This document shows, piece after piece, positions 1 to 7,202 of a stretch of DNA of 19,817 bases. Origin of the DNA: JBBIJO01 sp037445895. GTDB lineage: Bacteria > Bacteroidota > Ignavibacteria > Kapaibacteriales > UBA2268. The position numbers and the translations under genes are program-made. Every line of letters begins with the position of its first letter. Positions within the stretch are counted from its first letter, which is position 1. The stretch is from the NCBI GenBank assembly GCA_037445895.1, contig JBBIJO010000025.1:1-19817 (forward strand), read 5' to 3'. Under the pieces are notes generated by a model that made no database searches, was not told the DNA's origin, and saw only the letters and a program-made list of their open reading frames with translations.

Positions 1-1
1 T

Positions 2-721
2 TTAATTAATACTCAAAATGTGCAGATAGGTCGGTCCAATGTATCGTTTGCCTTTGGCTCGCTTTTCTATCGGTGGAGGATTCATTGGGTCGGGATTAGC
101 ATTCCCCTTGATTCTTATTCGTTCTGGCTCGACACCTTTCGAAATAAAGAACGACATCAACGATTTTGCACGCTCTTCTGTCAATTCCATATTCCCATTA
201 CCTCCGTTTGCGTTATCGGGGTAACATACAATTTCGAATTTTATTTTTTTATTTTGAACGAACTCTGCAACATAAGGTTCAATGAAATCTTCGCTCCCAA
301 AACGCAGTTTCGACTTGTTCAGTTCAAAAGGTGGAACAGGAATGGGAATCATAATTCCCGCGGCTATGGGCGTCAAAGCAAAATCCTTCGAAAATTCAGT
401 ATAATGAGTGGTAAGCGGAATATCCAAAGTATATCCTTCGCGGATAAATCCCGAAAATTCAACAACAATTTGATAAGTATTTCCCGGTTTTAACCCTGTT
501 AAAAAGTAATAACCATTTTCGGATGAATTGCTACGCGCTACGTTTACTTTCTTGCCATTTTGGTCATAGGCAACTACGTAAACTGTCATTGGCTCCTTCG
601 TTATCGCATTTTTAACAGTTCCGCTAATACTTACAACAGTCGATGTGAACTGGGCAAAAATAGGAGCAATGGAAAAGACAAGCCCAATTAATCCGAAAAA
701 TAAACTCTTTTGTATCTTCAT
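2..721 (-). CDS. Secreted CRD-like + OmpA-like domain protein
   Basis: The 239-residue protein starts with a clear signal peptide (residues 1-23, hydrophobic core ending at IFAQ), so it is exported. Residues about 29-115 look like a carboxypeptidase-regulatory-like (CRD, beta-sandwich) domain: SGTV, then a GYYFLTGLKPG turn. Residues about 131-239 look like an OmpA-type peptidoglycan-binding domain: an ELNKSKLRFGS start, an Asp in CYPDN, and MELTEERAKSLMSFFISKGV followed by ERIRIKGNANP. The usual terminal NRRV-type segment is replaced by GKRYIG, so the second half of the binding site is degenerate. The gene starts 2 bases after the stop of the WD40 gene, and its GAGGT ribosome site overlaps that stop, so the two are probably translated together. 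CRD plus OmpA is the C-terminal architecture of the T9SS protein PorE; assigning that role is inference. The stop codon lies at bases 2-4, so the gene is complete. Confidence 0.85.
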   Translation of the reverse strand: MKIQKSLFFGLIGLVFSIAPIFAQFTSTVVSISGTVKNAITKEPMTVYVVAYDQNGKKVNVARSNSSENGYYFLTGLKPGNTYQIVVEFSGFIREGYTLDIPLTTHYTEFSKDFALTPIAAGIMIPIPVPPFELNKSKLRFGSEDFIEPYVAEFVQNKKIKFEIVCYPDNANGGNGNMELTEERAKSLMSFFISKGVEPERIRIKGNANPDPMNPPPIEKRAKGKRYIGPTYLHILSIN

Positions 722-723
722 TG

Positions 724-1719
724 TTACCTCTTCTTTTGTTTTGGTTGTGATTGATTTGTTGCTTTCGTTAAAAATCTAACAGTTCCATCGGCGCAACCAG
801 CTATGATAATCGAAGCATCGGAAACTAAATCGACAGACCAGAGTTCGACGCCTGTGTTAAACGACATCAAATTTTTTCCCGAATTGATATCCCAAAGCTT
901 AACATATTTATCGAGGCTGGCACTTACAAGTGTCTTGTTATCCTCGGCAAAAGAAATATCTTGAATTAATTCGCTGTGGGCTTTGATTCTACGGAGAAGT
1001 TTTCCACGCGGCATTTCCCAAATGATTATTTCGCCCGATTGGTCGCACGAAGCCAACCTTTTGGAATCAAAGCTATAAATCACACTTAAAACAGGTGCTT
1101 CGTGGCCAACTAATGTTAGCAAAGGCTCTTGGGTCGTTAAATCTGTTGACCAAATTTTTATGGTCTTATCGTCGCTCGCCGAAGCGATTGTTTTCCCATC
1201 GTAACTATAAGCAACATTGTTGATTGCCCCGGTATGACCACGCAATGTTTTGACTTCAATGCCTTGGCGAACATCCCAAAGTTTCACCGTATTGTCGAAA
1301 GAAGTGCTGGCAACAAAAGTAGCGCTATCGTCTTGGCTAAAATAAACCCCGATGACCTGGTCGGTATGACCACGCAAGACTTTTAGTAACTCGCCAGTCT
1401 GGACGTCCCATATCCGAACGGTTCGGTCGGTCGAAGCCGAAGCAATCCATTTGTCATTACCTGAAAAAGATAAATTATTCACTTGCCCAAGATGTCCGCG
1501 AAGGGTTCGCAAAAGTTTACCTTCGGGCAAACTCCACAACTTGATTGTCTCGTCGAGACTACAAGTTGCAACCATAGTATTTGCTTCATTAACAAAGACG
1601 CCAAGAACTTCGTCGTCGTGACTCCCCACAGTTCTCATTTCATATTGTGGCGAACCTTGTGGAAAAAGAGGATTCACAAGGACAAAACTAAACAAAAACG
1701 CAAATACAAACATCCTCAT
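724..1719 (-). CDS. Secreted seven-repeat WD40 beta-propeller protein
   Basis: A 331-residue protein with a signal peptide (MRMFVFAFLFSFVLVNPLFP) followed by seven WD40 repeats, enough for one closed propeller. Typical GH...D-TVKLWD pairs are visible: RGHLGQV/TVRIWD, RGHTDQV/TVKLWD, RGHTGAI/TIKIWS, VGHEAPV/EIIIWE, KAHSELI/YVKLWD. The first and last repeats are more degenerate. No enzymatic domain is present, so it is most likely a periplasmic or surface scaffold. An in-frame ATG at 1755 would add 12 residues. I prefer 1719 because an AAGGA ribosome site (1730-1734) lies 10 bases upstream and the signal peptide then begins at the start codon; no such site precedes 1755. It follows the merR gene and sits 2 bases before the CRD-OmpA gene, so it is the middle gene of a three-gene operon. 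Canonical WD40 repeats on an exported bacterial protein are less common than the TolB/PD40 type. Confidence 0.88.
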   Translation of the reverse strand: MRMFVFAFLFSFVLVNPLFPQGSPQYEMRTVGSHDDEVLGVFVNEANTMVATCSLDETIKLWSLPEGKLLRTLRGHLGQVNNLSFSGNDKWIASASTDRTVRIWDVQTGELLKVLRGHTDQVIGVYFSQDDSATFVASTSFDNTVKLWDVRQGIEVKTLRGHTGAINNVAYSYDGKTIASASDDKTIKIWSTDLTTQEPLLTLVGHEAPVLSVIYSFDSKRLASCDQSGEIIIWEMPRGKLLRRIKAHSELIQDISFAEDNKTLVSASLDKYVKLWDINSGKNLMSFNTGVELWSVDLVSDASIIIAGCADGTVRFLTKATNQSQPKQKKR

Positions 1720-1771
1720 ATACAGAATTTCCTTAAATTTCAATTTATAAAACATACAAAATAAATAATTC

Positions 1772-2194
1772 TTATAAACTTTTCAATAAATCTAAAACAT
1801 TTCTTAATGTATCTCGAATTTCGAGTAGACTTATTTTACTGGATTCCAATGGGTCGAAAAGCCGTGGGGTTAACTCCTTTTTTGTATGTTGGGTTTCTGC
1901 TGTTTGGTTTATTATGTCTTCTGTTTTCTTCTTCCTCACCCCTTTTCGATTAGCTGTTTTGCCATAAATGCGGTTAATTTCCTCGATTGTGCCATTCATT
2001 GAAATCTTTTGTTCGCGAAGCATCGTTTTGATTGTTCGGAGTATTTCCAAATCCTTTTCCGAATAGATGCGATTACCAGCACGATTTTTTTTCGGCTGCA
2101 AAGGCGGAAATTCTTTTTCCCAGTATCTAAGCACGTAGGGTGGTTCTCCTACAATCTCCGAAACTTCACTTATCGAATAATAAAGTTTTTGCAT
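1772..2194 (-). CDS. MerR-family transcriptional regulator
   Basis: A 140-residue regulator. Residues about 5-75 form a MerR winged helix-turn-helix: YYSISEVSEIVGEPPYVLRYWEKEFPPLQP, then the wing RAGNRIYSEKDLEILRTIKTML. Residues about 82-105 are basic and low in complexity, and the last 30 residues (SLLEIRDTLRNVLDLLKSL) are predicted helical and suited to dimerisation. There is no recognisable effector-binding domain and no cysteine for metal sensing, so this is the short MerR type common in Bacteroidota, with unknown ligand. It is the first gene of the operon that continues with the WD40 and OmpA-like genes, and it diverges from accC. A promoter-like site lies about 27 bases upstream of its start, with a 12-base palindrome just beyond, which would fit autoregulation. 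Confidence 0.88.
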   Translation of the reverse strand: MQKLYYSISEVSEIVGEPPYVLRYWEKEFPPLQPKKNRAGNRIYSEKDLEILRTIKTMLREQKISMNGTIEEINRIYGKTANRKGVRKKKTEDIINQTAETQHTKKELTPRLFDPLESSKISLLEIRDTLRNVLDLLKSL

Positions 2195-2220
2195 ATCAAA
2201 ATTGCACTTCCAACGAATGT

Positions 2221-2250
2221 AAAATATAAAAACTTCTGAAATCTTGCAAA
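2221..2250 (-). promoter_or_regulatory. Bacteroidota-type promoter for the merR operon
   Basis: Read on the minus strand, TTTG (2247-2250) is followed by an 18-base spacer and TATATTTT (2221-2228), close to the Bacteroidota sigma factor pattern TTTG-N(~19)-TAnnTTTG. The site lies 26 bases upstream of the merR ATG. The promoter-like site before the SnoaL-like gene (18844-18873) has the same 18-base spacing. This is pattern matching only; AT-rich DNA gives chance matches. Confidence 0.45.
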
Positions 2251-2257
2251 TAAATTA

Positions 2258-2269
2258 GTAAATATTTAC
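2258..2269. promoter_or_regulatory. 12-base perfect palindrome, possible operator
   Basis: GTAAATATTTAC is a perfect 12-base palindrome in the divergent merR/accC intergenic region, just upstream of the putative -33 box of the merR promoter. It could be an operator for the MerR-type regulator or for another dimeric regulator. AT-rich palindromes also arise by chance, so confidence is low. Confidence 0.25.
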
Positions 2270-2399
2270 ATTTTTTTAAAAAAATATACTTTTCGGAAAG
2301 CTTTTAACTTATAGTTTTTATTTTGTATCAAGGATATTTCGCAAATCGACAGCAACGATTTTTTTCTTAAATTGCATATCTAAATTATTGATGCTCGAT

Positions 2400-3908
2400 A
2401 TGTTCAAAAGAATTTTAGTTGCTAATCGTGGTGAAATTGCTATTCGAGTTATGCGTGCTGCACGCGAATTGGGAATAGAAACTGTTGCTATTTACCACAA
2501 AGTTGACCGCGAAGCACCCTATGTGCACTACTCGGACTATGCTTTCGAAATTTTCGCCGACCAGCCAAAAGCTGCCTACCTAGACGTTCAGCAAATTGTT
2601 GATGTTGCAAAGAAAAGTGGGGCACAAGCAATTCATCCCGGCTATGGTTTTCTTTCGGAGCGTGCTCAATTCAGTCAAGCCTGTGAAAATTCCGGTATAA
2701 AGTTCATAGGCCCACACCCACATTCAATCGATGCAATGGGTTCGAAAACTCGTGCAAGGGAGTTAATGGCAAAAGCGGGAGTGCCGATAGTTCCGGGCAC
2801 TCACCAAAAAATTACAAATATTGAACAGGCAATTTCCGCTGCCGAACAAATTGGATTCCCAATTTTGCTTAAAGCTGCCGCCGGAGGTGGAGGTAAAGGT
2901 ATGCGCAAAGTCTTTAAGCCAGAGGAATTCCAAGATGCATTCGCAGCGGCACAAAGGGAAGCTGGTAAATCCTTCGGCGACGATTCCATATACATCGAAA
3001 AGTTACTCGAAAATCCTAAACATATTGAATTCCAAATTCTCGGCGATGAATTTGGGAACTACGTTCATCTTGGGGAACGAGATTGCTCGATTCAACGTAG
3101 GCACCAAAAAGTCATTGAGGAAGCACCATCGACAGTTCTCGATGAAGCATTGCGAAAGAAAATGGGAGAAGTTGCAATAAATGCTGCAAAGGCAGTAGAA
3201 TACGTAAACGCTGGAACTATCGAATTTCTATTCGACAGCAACAAAAATTTTTACTTTCTCGAAATGAATACGCGTTTGCAAGTTGAGCATCCCATTACCG
3301 AAAGCATCACAGGGATTGATATTATTAAGGAACAAATACGGATTGCATCGGGCGCCTCGCTTTCATTCAAACAGGAAGATGTAAAATTCAAAGGACACTC
3401 GATAGAATGTCGAGTTAATGCCGAAGACCCGTTCAACAACTTTTTGCCCGATACGGGTAAAATAACCTATTTGAGAGAACCTGCGGGAAAAGGTATCCGA
3501 CTCGACTCGGGAATCGAGATGGGTGCAGAAGTTACAATTCACTTCGACCCCCTTATTGCAAAATTGATTTGTTACGGTCGAACCCGAGACGAAGCAATTG
3601 AATTGATGCTACGTTCTCTTCGCGACTATCAAATATTCGGGATTAAAACCGGAATACCTTTTTTGCGGGCAGTTATCGAGCATCCAGTTTTCCGCCAAGG
3701 TAATTACGACACAGGTTTCATCGAAAATGTTTTTGACTTCGAGTCGTTCAAGAGCCGACGGAACAGTAATCTCGAGTTAATCTCGGCAATTGCTGTGTTC
3801 ATAGACAAAAATCATAAATCGAAAGAACCGAAATTGAATATTCAAAACGATAGCAAATCGAAAAATAAATGGAAACAAAAACTATTGATTCACAGAAGAT
3901 ATAGCTAA
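2400..3908 (+). CDS. accC: Biotin carboxylase (acyl-CoA carboxylase subunit)
   Basis: The 502-residue protein is an ATP-grasp biotin carboxylase, which carboxylates biotin on a carrier protein using ATP and bicarbonate. It shows the N-terminal ILVANRGEIAIRV signature, HPGYGFLSE, the glycine-rich ATP loop (GGGGKG, about 162-167), HIEFQILGD, ERDCSIQRRHQK, and the active-site run EMNTRLQVEHP (E288, N290, R292, E296) plus R338 in ECRVNAEDP. All expected catalytic residues are present. The start at 2400 gives the usual MFKRILVANRGE; an ATG at 2391 and a TTG at 2388 would add three or four residues. It is about 50 residues longer than E. coli AccC, with a polar tail ending in WKQKLLIHRR, as in many acetyl-/propionyl-CoA carboxylase subunits. 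No biotin carrier or carboxyltransferase gene is adjacent, so the acyl substrate cannot be fixed; a pyruvate carboxylase subunit is an alternative. Confidence 0.93.
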   Translation: MFKRILVANRGEIAIRVMRAARELGIETVAIYHKVDREAPYVHYSDYAFEIFADQPKAAYLDVQQIVDVAKKSGAQAIHPGYGFLSERAQFSQACENSGIKFIGPHPHSIDAMGSKTRARELMAKAGVPIVPGTHQKITNIEQAISAAEQIGFPILLKAAAGGGGKGMRKVFKPEEFQDAFAAAQREAGKSFGDDSIYIEKLLENPKHIEFQILGDEFGNYVHLGERDCSIQRRHQKVIEEAPSTVLDEALRKKMGEVAINAAKAVEYVNAGTIEFLFDSNKNFYFLEMNTRLQVEHPITESITGIDIIKEQIRIASGASLSFKQEDVKFKGHSIECRVNAEDPFNNFLPDTGKITYLREPAGKGIRLDSGIEMGAEVTIHFDPLIAKLICYGRTRDEAIELMLRSLRDYQIFGIKTGIPFLRAVIEHPVFRQGNYDTGFIENVFDFESFKSRRNSNLELISAIAVFIDKNHKSKEPKLNIQNDSKSKNKWKQKLLIHRRYS

Positions 3909-3910
3909 AA

Positions 3911-4603
3911 ATGGCACACAAGCCTTTATCGGTTGTCTTGATGAGTGGCGGTATGGATTCAACTGTTACTGCAGCAATTGCTATCGAATGGGGCTTCGAA
4001 GTTGCTGGGCTACACATTACTTACAAACAGCGAACACAGGAGCGTGAACTGAAAGCATTTAATGACATTTGTACCCATTATAGGATAAACAAAAAGTTAA
4101 TTGTTTCAATCGACCATTTAAAGGAAATCGGGGGTTCTGCCCTAACGCAAATAGGCATTGAAGTAGAAAAAGCAGATTTAAGCAGGAAAGAAATTCCGAC
4201 GACCTATGTTCCATTCCGAAATGGGAATTTACTTGCAATTGCCACAAGTTGGGCAGAAGTACTCCGAGCAAATGCGATTTTCATTGGAGCAGTCGAAGCA
4301 GACAGCAGCGGATACCCCGATTGTCGCCAAAGTTTCTTCGAAGCCTACGAAACCGCAATTAATTTCGGAACCAAACCAGAAACAAAACTGAAAATAATAA
4401 CCCCTGTGATTACTTTTTCGAAAAAGGATATAGTGTTGAAAGGGACTGAATTGAATGTGCCATTCCATCTTACCTGGAGTTGTTATCGGGAAAACGAAAT
4501 TGCCTGTGGAGAATGCGATTCCTGTGCTCTTCGGTTGCGAGGCTTTTCACAAGCCGGAATCGAGGACCCTATCCCATACAAGAATTACTTAAACAATTCA
4601 TAA
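3911..4603 (+). CDS. queC: 7-cyano-7-deazaguanine synthase
   Basis: The 230-residue protein converts 7-carboxy-7-deazaguanine to preQ0 using ATP and ammonia, a step toward queuosine in tRNA (or deazaguanine in DNA). It carries the PP-loop SGGMDST (residues 12-18) for adenylation, the conserved VPFRNGN and GYPDCRQSF segments, and the zinc site formed by C191, C199, C202 and C205 in WSCYRENEIACGECDSCALR. Length and motifs are normal for QueC. It begins 2 bases after the accC stop and ends 13 bases before murC, so it is likely co-transcribed with two functionally unrelated genes. No queD, queE or queF is in the window. Confidence 0.95.
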   Translation: MAHKPLSVVLMSGGMDSTVTAAIAIEWGFEVAGLHITYKQRTQERELKAFNDICTHYRINKKLIVSIDHLKEIGGSALTQIGIEVEKADLSRKEIPTTYVPFRNGNLLAIATSWAEVLRANAIFIGAVEADSSGYPDCRQSFFEAYETAINFGTKPETKLKIITPVITFSKKDIVLKGTELNVPFHLTWSCYRENEIACGECDSCALRLRGFSQAGIEDPIPYKNYLNNS

Positions 4604-4605
4604 TT

Positions 4606-4611
4606 AGGAGA
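4606..4611 (+). promoter_or_regulatory. Strong ribosome binding site of murC
   Basis: AGGAGA lies five bases upstream of the murC ATG at 4617 and confirms that start. A near-consensus site like this is uncommon in the window, where many starts have weak A-rich leaders. Confidence 0.7.
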
Positions 4612-4616
4612 AACGT

Positions 4617-5996
4617 ATGAAAAAATATTTTTCCGCGGTTAAATCAATACACTTTGTTGGAATCGGGGGCATTGGAATGAGTGGCTTAGCAGAAATCTTG
4701 CATAATCAGGGTTTCAAAGTTACTGGCTCGGATTTGCAAAGCTCCGAGAACACAGAATATCTAAGTAAATTGGGGATTAATGTCCGCATTGGGCATTCTG
4801 CGGAAAATGTTTTTTCAACGGATGTTGTCGTTTATTCCAGCGCCGTCATTCCAAATGAAAATCCAGAAACATTGGAAGCTGAACGCCTTGGTATCCCCGT
4901 GCTACGTCGAGCAGAAATGCTTGCCGAAATTTCTCGATTAAACTACTCGATTGCAATTTCGGGGACTCACGGCAAAACCACAACTACATCACTTTGTGGT
5001 TTACTTCTAATTAATGCCGGATTCGACCCAACTGTAATTGTCGGAGGGCGACTGCGTTCGCTCGGTGGGACAAACGCACGCCTTGGTTCTGGGGAATGGA
5101 CTGTCGTCGAAGCCGACGAATTCGACCGCTCCTTCCTTCAACTTCTTCCAACAGTAGCCGTTGTAAATAACATCGAACCGGAGCATTTGGATATATACGC
5201 GGATTTCGAAGATTTAAAGCAAACATTCGTAGAATTTCTCAATAAAGTTCCCTTCTACGGTGTTGTTATTGCAGGAATCGACGACCAAGGCGTAAAACAA
5301 ATCCATTCGCAAATTAAACGAAAAGTTGTAACTTTTGGAATTTCGAAAGTTGCCGATTTTCGAGCCGAAGAAATCGTTTTTGCACAAAATCAAACCTCCT
5401 TCGCAGTTATTGCTAAAAATGAACTATTGGGAAAGGTTTTTTTGAATATACCCGGTATCCACAACGTAAAAAATGCTTTAGCAACAATTGCTATTGGATA
5501 CGAGCTTGGGATTGATTTAGAAACGATAAAACGGACACTGTTCGAATTTACCGGTGTCTTTCGCCGATTCGAAATAAAAGCGGAAAGGGATGGCATTTTA
5601 ATTATCGATGACTATGCACATCATCCAAGTGAAGTTCAAGCAACTTTAAAAGCAGCGCGCGAAGGATGGAACAAACGAATCATAGCTATTTTCCAACCCC
5701 ATACATACACGAGAACAAAGTATCTTTGCGATGAATTTGGCGCATCGTTCGACGACGCCGACATACTTATTGTTACCGACGTTTATCCTGCACGCGAAAA
5801 ACCTATCGAAGGAATTAGCGGAAAAATTATTGCCGATGCCGTAATTGGAATGGGACATAAGAATGTATATTACGTCCCTGAATTCGAGAAAATCCCAGAA
5901 GTCGTCCAATCACTGGTTCAAAACCAGGATATGATAATAACAATTGGGGCGGGTAACATCTGGAAAATTGCCGAAAAGTTAGCCGATATGATATAG
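4617..5996 (+). CDS. murC: UDP-N-acetylmuramate--L-alanine ligase
   Basis: The 459-residue cytoplasmic ligase adds L-alanine to UDP-MurNAc, the first step of peptidoglycan stem-peptide synthesis. It shows the N-terminal UDP-binding Rossmann motif FVGIGGIGMSGLAE (13-26), the ATP loop SGTHGKTTTT (115-124), VEADEFDRSF (164-173), NNIEPEHLD (184-192), GIHNVKNALA and the C-terminal DDYAHHPSE. Length and all Mur-ligase signatures are typical, and YAHHP favours MurC over MurD, MurE or MurF; the Mpl recycling ligase is a less likely alternative. It is the last gene of the accC-queC-murC operon, separate from any division/cell-wall cluster, where murC usually sits. A weak hairpin with a T run follows about 55 bases after its stop. 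Confidence 0.95.
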   Translation: MKKYFSAVKSIHFVGIGGIGMSGLAEILHNQGFKVTGSDLQSSENTEYLSKLGINVRIGHSAENVFSTDVVVYSSAVIPNENPETLEAERLGIPVLRRAEMLAEISRLNYSIAISGTHGKTTTTSLCGLLLINAGFDPTVIVGGRLRSLGGTNARLGSGEWTVVEADEFDRSFLQLLPTVAVVNNIEPEHLDIYADFEDLKQTFVEFLNKVPFYGVVIAGIDDQGVKQIHSQIKRKVVTFGISKVADFRAEEIVFAQNQTSFAVIAKNELLGKVFLNIPGIHNVKNALATIAIGYELGIDLETIKRTLFEFTGVFRRFEIKAERDGILIIDDYAHHPSEVQATLKAAREGWNKRIIAIFQPHTYTRTKYLCDEFGASFDDADILIVTDVYPAREKPIEGISGKIIADAVIGMGHKNVYYVPEFEKIPEVVQSLVQNQDMIITIGAGNIWKIAEKLADMI

Positions 5997-6051
5997 AAAA
6001 TCCTTTTGAAAAACATTAATAGCAAACAACCTCAGCGTAAACAAAAACTTC

Positions 6052-6073
6052 CTGAAAAGTTCAGTAATTTTTT
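6052..6073 (+). terminator. Weak intrinsic terminator candidate after murC
   Basis: CTGAA and TTCAG (6052-6056 and 6060-6064) form a 5-bp stem with a 3-base loop, followed by TAATTTTTT. The position is right for ending the accC-queC-murC transcript, but the stem is short and only two of its five pairs are GC. Confidence 0.3.
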
Positions 6074-6110
6074 CCGATTCTTTGCATTTTTATATTAGGA
6101 TTTTGGAAAA

Positions 6111-6373
6111 TTTGTGTCTAAATTACTAATAGCCAATAGAATTAATGCCAACAATAACTCAACATTAAGTTATAGAAGCGGGTTTGAGCCTTGTCTCTAC
6201 AAACAAATAAAACAATTCCTAAATATTAGCGTATGAGCATATTAGTAAATGCGGTATGTGTATTTGTCTTGCTTAAAACGCGAAGAATTCTTTTTGCGAA
6301 ACCTACCAGAAAATCGATTAAATTATAAAAATGAGTAAAAGATAAATTGTTTACTTTTTACTTTGTGTCTAAA
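6111..6373 (+). repeat. 12-base direct repeat pair
   Basis: TTTGTGTCTAAA occurs at 6111-6122 and again at 6362-6373, 251 bases apart start to start, both inside the intergenic gap. Nothing recognisable as a mobile element lies between the copies. It could be coincidence or the trace of a past duplication or insertion. Confidence 0.3.
6334..6355 (-). terminator. AT-rich hairpin, possible terminator of envelope operon
   Basis: AGTAAA (6334-6339) pairs with TTTACT (6350-6355) across a 10-base loop. Read on the minus strand it is followed by CATTTTT, about 55 bases after the nitrilase gene stop. Read on the plus strand it is followed by TTTTTA, so it could act in both directions. The stem is weak. 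Confidence 0.25.
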
Positions 6374-6407
6374 ATGCTTTTGGTTAACGCAATCTTAATG
6401 AACCGAA

Positions 6408-7202
6408 TTAAAGTTTATATAATTCGGGACGTCTGTCGGTAAAAATGTTGTTGAATTCGTTGAATGATTTATCGCGTGTTTCAGAAGGAAAAATTTCGGC
6501 AATGATTATATCTTCTTCGGTTTCGCTTGCAAGAGATAAAAGTTTCCCGTTGTAATCCCATATACCCGATTTTCCATTGAAAAGTAGGGATTCGCCGCCA
6601 TTAGTTTCTGTACCAATTCTATTTGTTACCATAAAATATACTTTGTTTTCGAGTGCCCGCGATGGCATTGAAATATGCCATACATTCGTTACTAAATTCG
6701 AAGGACACACAATCAAATCGGCTCCCATTAAAGCAAGCGTTCTCGAAGCTTCCGGAAAACGCCAATCGTAACAAATCATCACTCCGAGTTTGAAATCTCG
6801 CTGTTTATCGTAAACTACAAAAAAACCCGTATCGCCAAAGTCGAATACAAAACGTTCTTTATAAAATAAATGTGTTTTTCGATAAACTTTCGATAGGTCT
6901 GAATCTGGCAAGAGAATAGCAGCAGAATTAAAAATTTTACCTTTAAATTTTTCTGGGAAACCGAATATGACAATTCTATTCAAATCGGTAGCTATATATT
7001 GAAATTCTTTAACAATTTCCGACTGGAACTCGAATGCAAAGGGTTCGATTTCGTTTCGGGATAAGAAAAAATACCCCGTGAACGATAATTCCGGGAAACA
7101 AATTAAATCGGCATCTGTTGTTCGCAAAAAGTCGAGGAGTTTTTTGCGGTTAGCTTCAACATTTTTGAATTCTGGGCAAAATTGAACGCAAGCAACTTTC
7201 AT
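6408..7202 (-). CDS. Nitrilase-superfamily carbon-nitrogen hydrolase
   Basis: The 264-residue enzyme belongs to the nitrilase/amidase superfamily, which hydrolyses non-peptide C-N bonds. The Glu-Lys-Cys triad is intact: E38 in FPELSFTGY, K109 in YRKTHLF and C144 in MICYDWRFPE, with the second structural Glu at E116 (YKERFVF). Length is typical of Nit/omega-amidase or N-carbamoyl-type members. The substrate cannot be read from the sequence; no signal peptide or membrane helix is present, so it acts in the cytoplasm. It is the last gene of the envelope operon, and its ATG overlaps the stop of the phosphatase gene in an ATGA arrangement, so its translation is probably coupled to that of the phosphatase. 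Confidence 0.92.
   Translation of the reverse strand: MKVACVQFCPEFKNVEANRKKLLDFLRTTDADLICFPELSFTGYFFLSRNEIEPFAFEFQSEIVKEFQYIATDLNRIVIFGFPEKFKGKIFNSAAILLPDSDLSKVYRKTHLFYKERFVFDFGDTGFFVVYDKQRDFKLGVMICYDWRFPEASRTLALMGADLIVCPSNLVTNVWHISMPSRALENKVYFMVTNRIGTETNGGESLLFNGKSGIWDYNGKLLSLASETEEDIIIAEIFPSETRDKSFNEFNNIFTDRRPELYKL

Larger units (their letters stand above)
5997..6407. other. Non-coding gap between converging operons
   Basis: This 411-base AT-rich stretch separates the 3' ends of murC (plus) and the nitrilase gene (minus). I find no convincing gene on either strand; the longest ATG-started frame seen (6233-6328, 31 residues) has no ribosome site. It contains two weak AT-rich hairpins, probably terminators for the two operons, and a 12-base direct repeat. 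Confidence 0.6.

Noticed and set aside
1720..1755. Upstream ATG of the WD40 gene
   Set aside because: No ribosome site precedes it, while AAGGA precedes the ATG at 1719, which also starts the signal peptide directly.
6233..6328. 31-residue plus-strand frame in the converging gap
   Set aside because: It has a hydrophobic start and basic end, but no ribosome site, no promoter and no operon context; chance is likelier.
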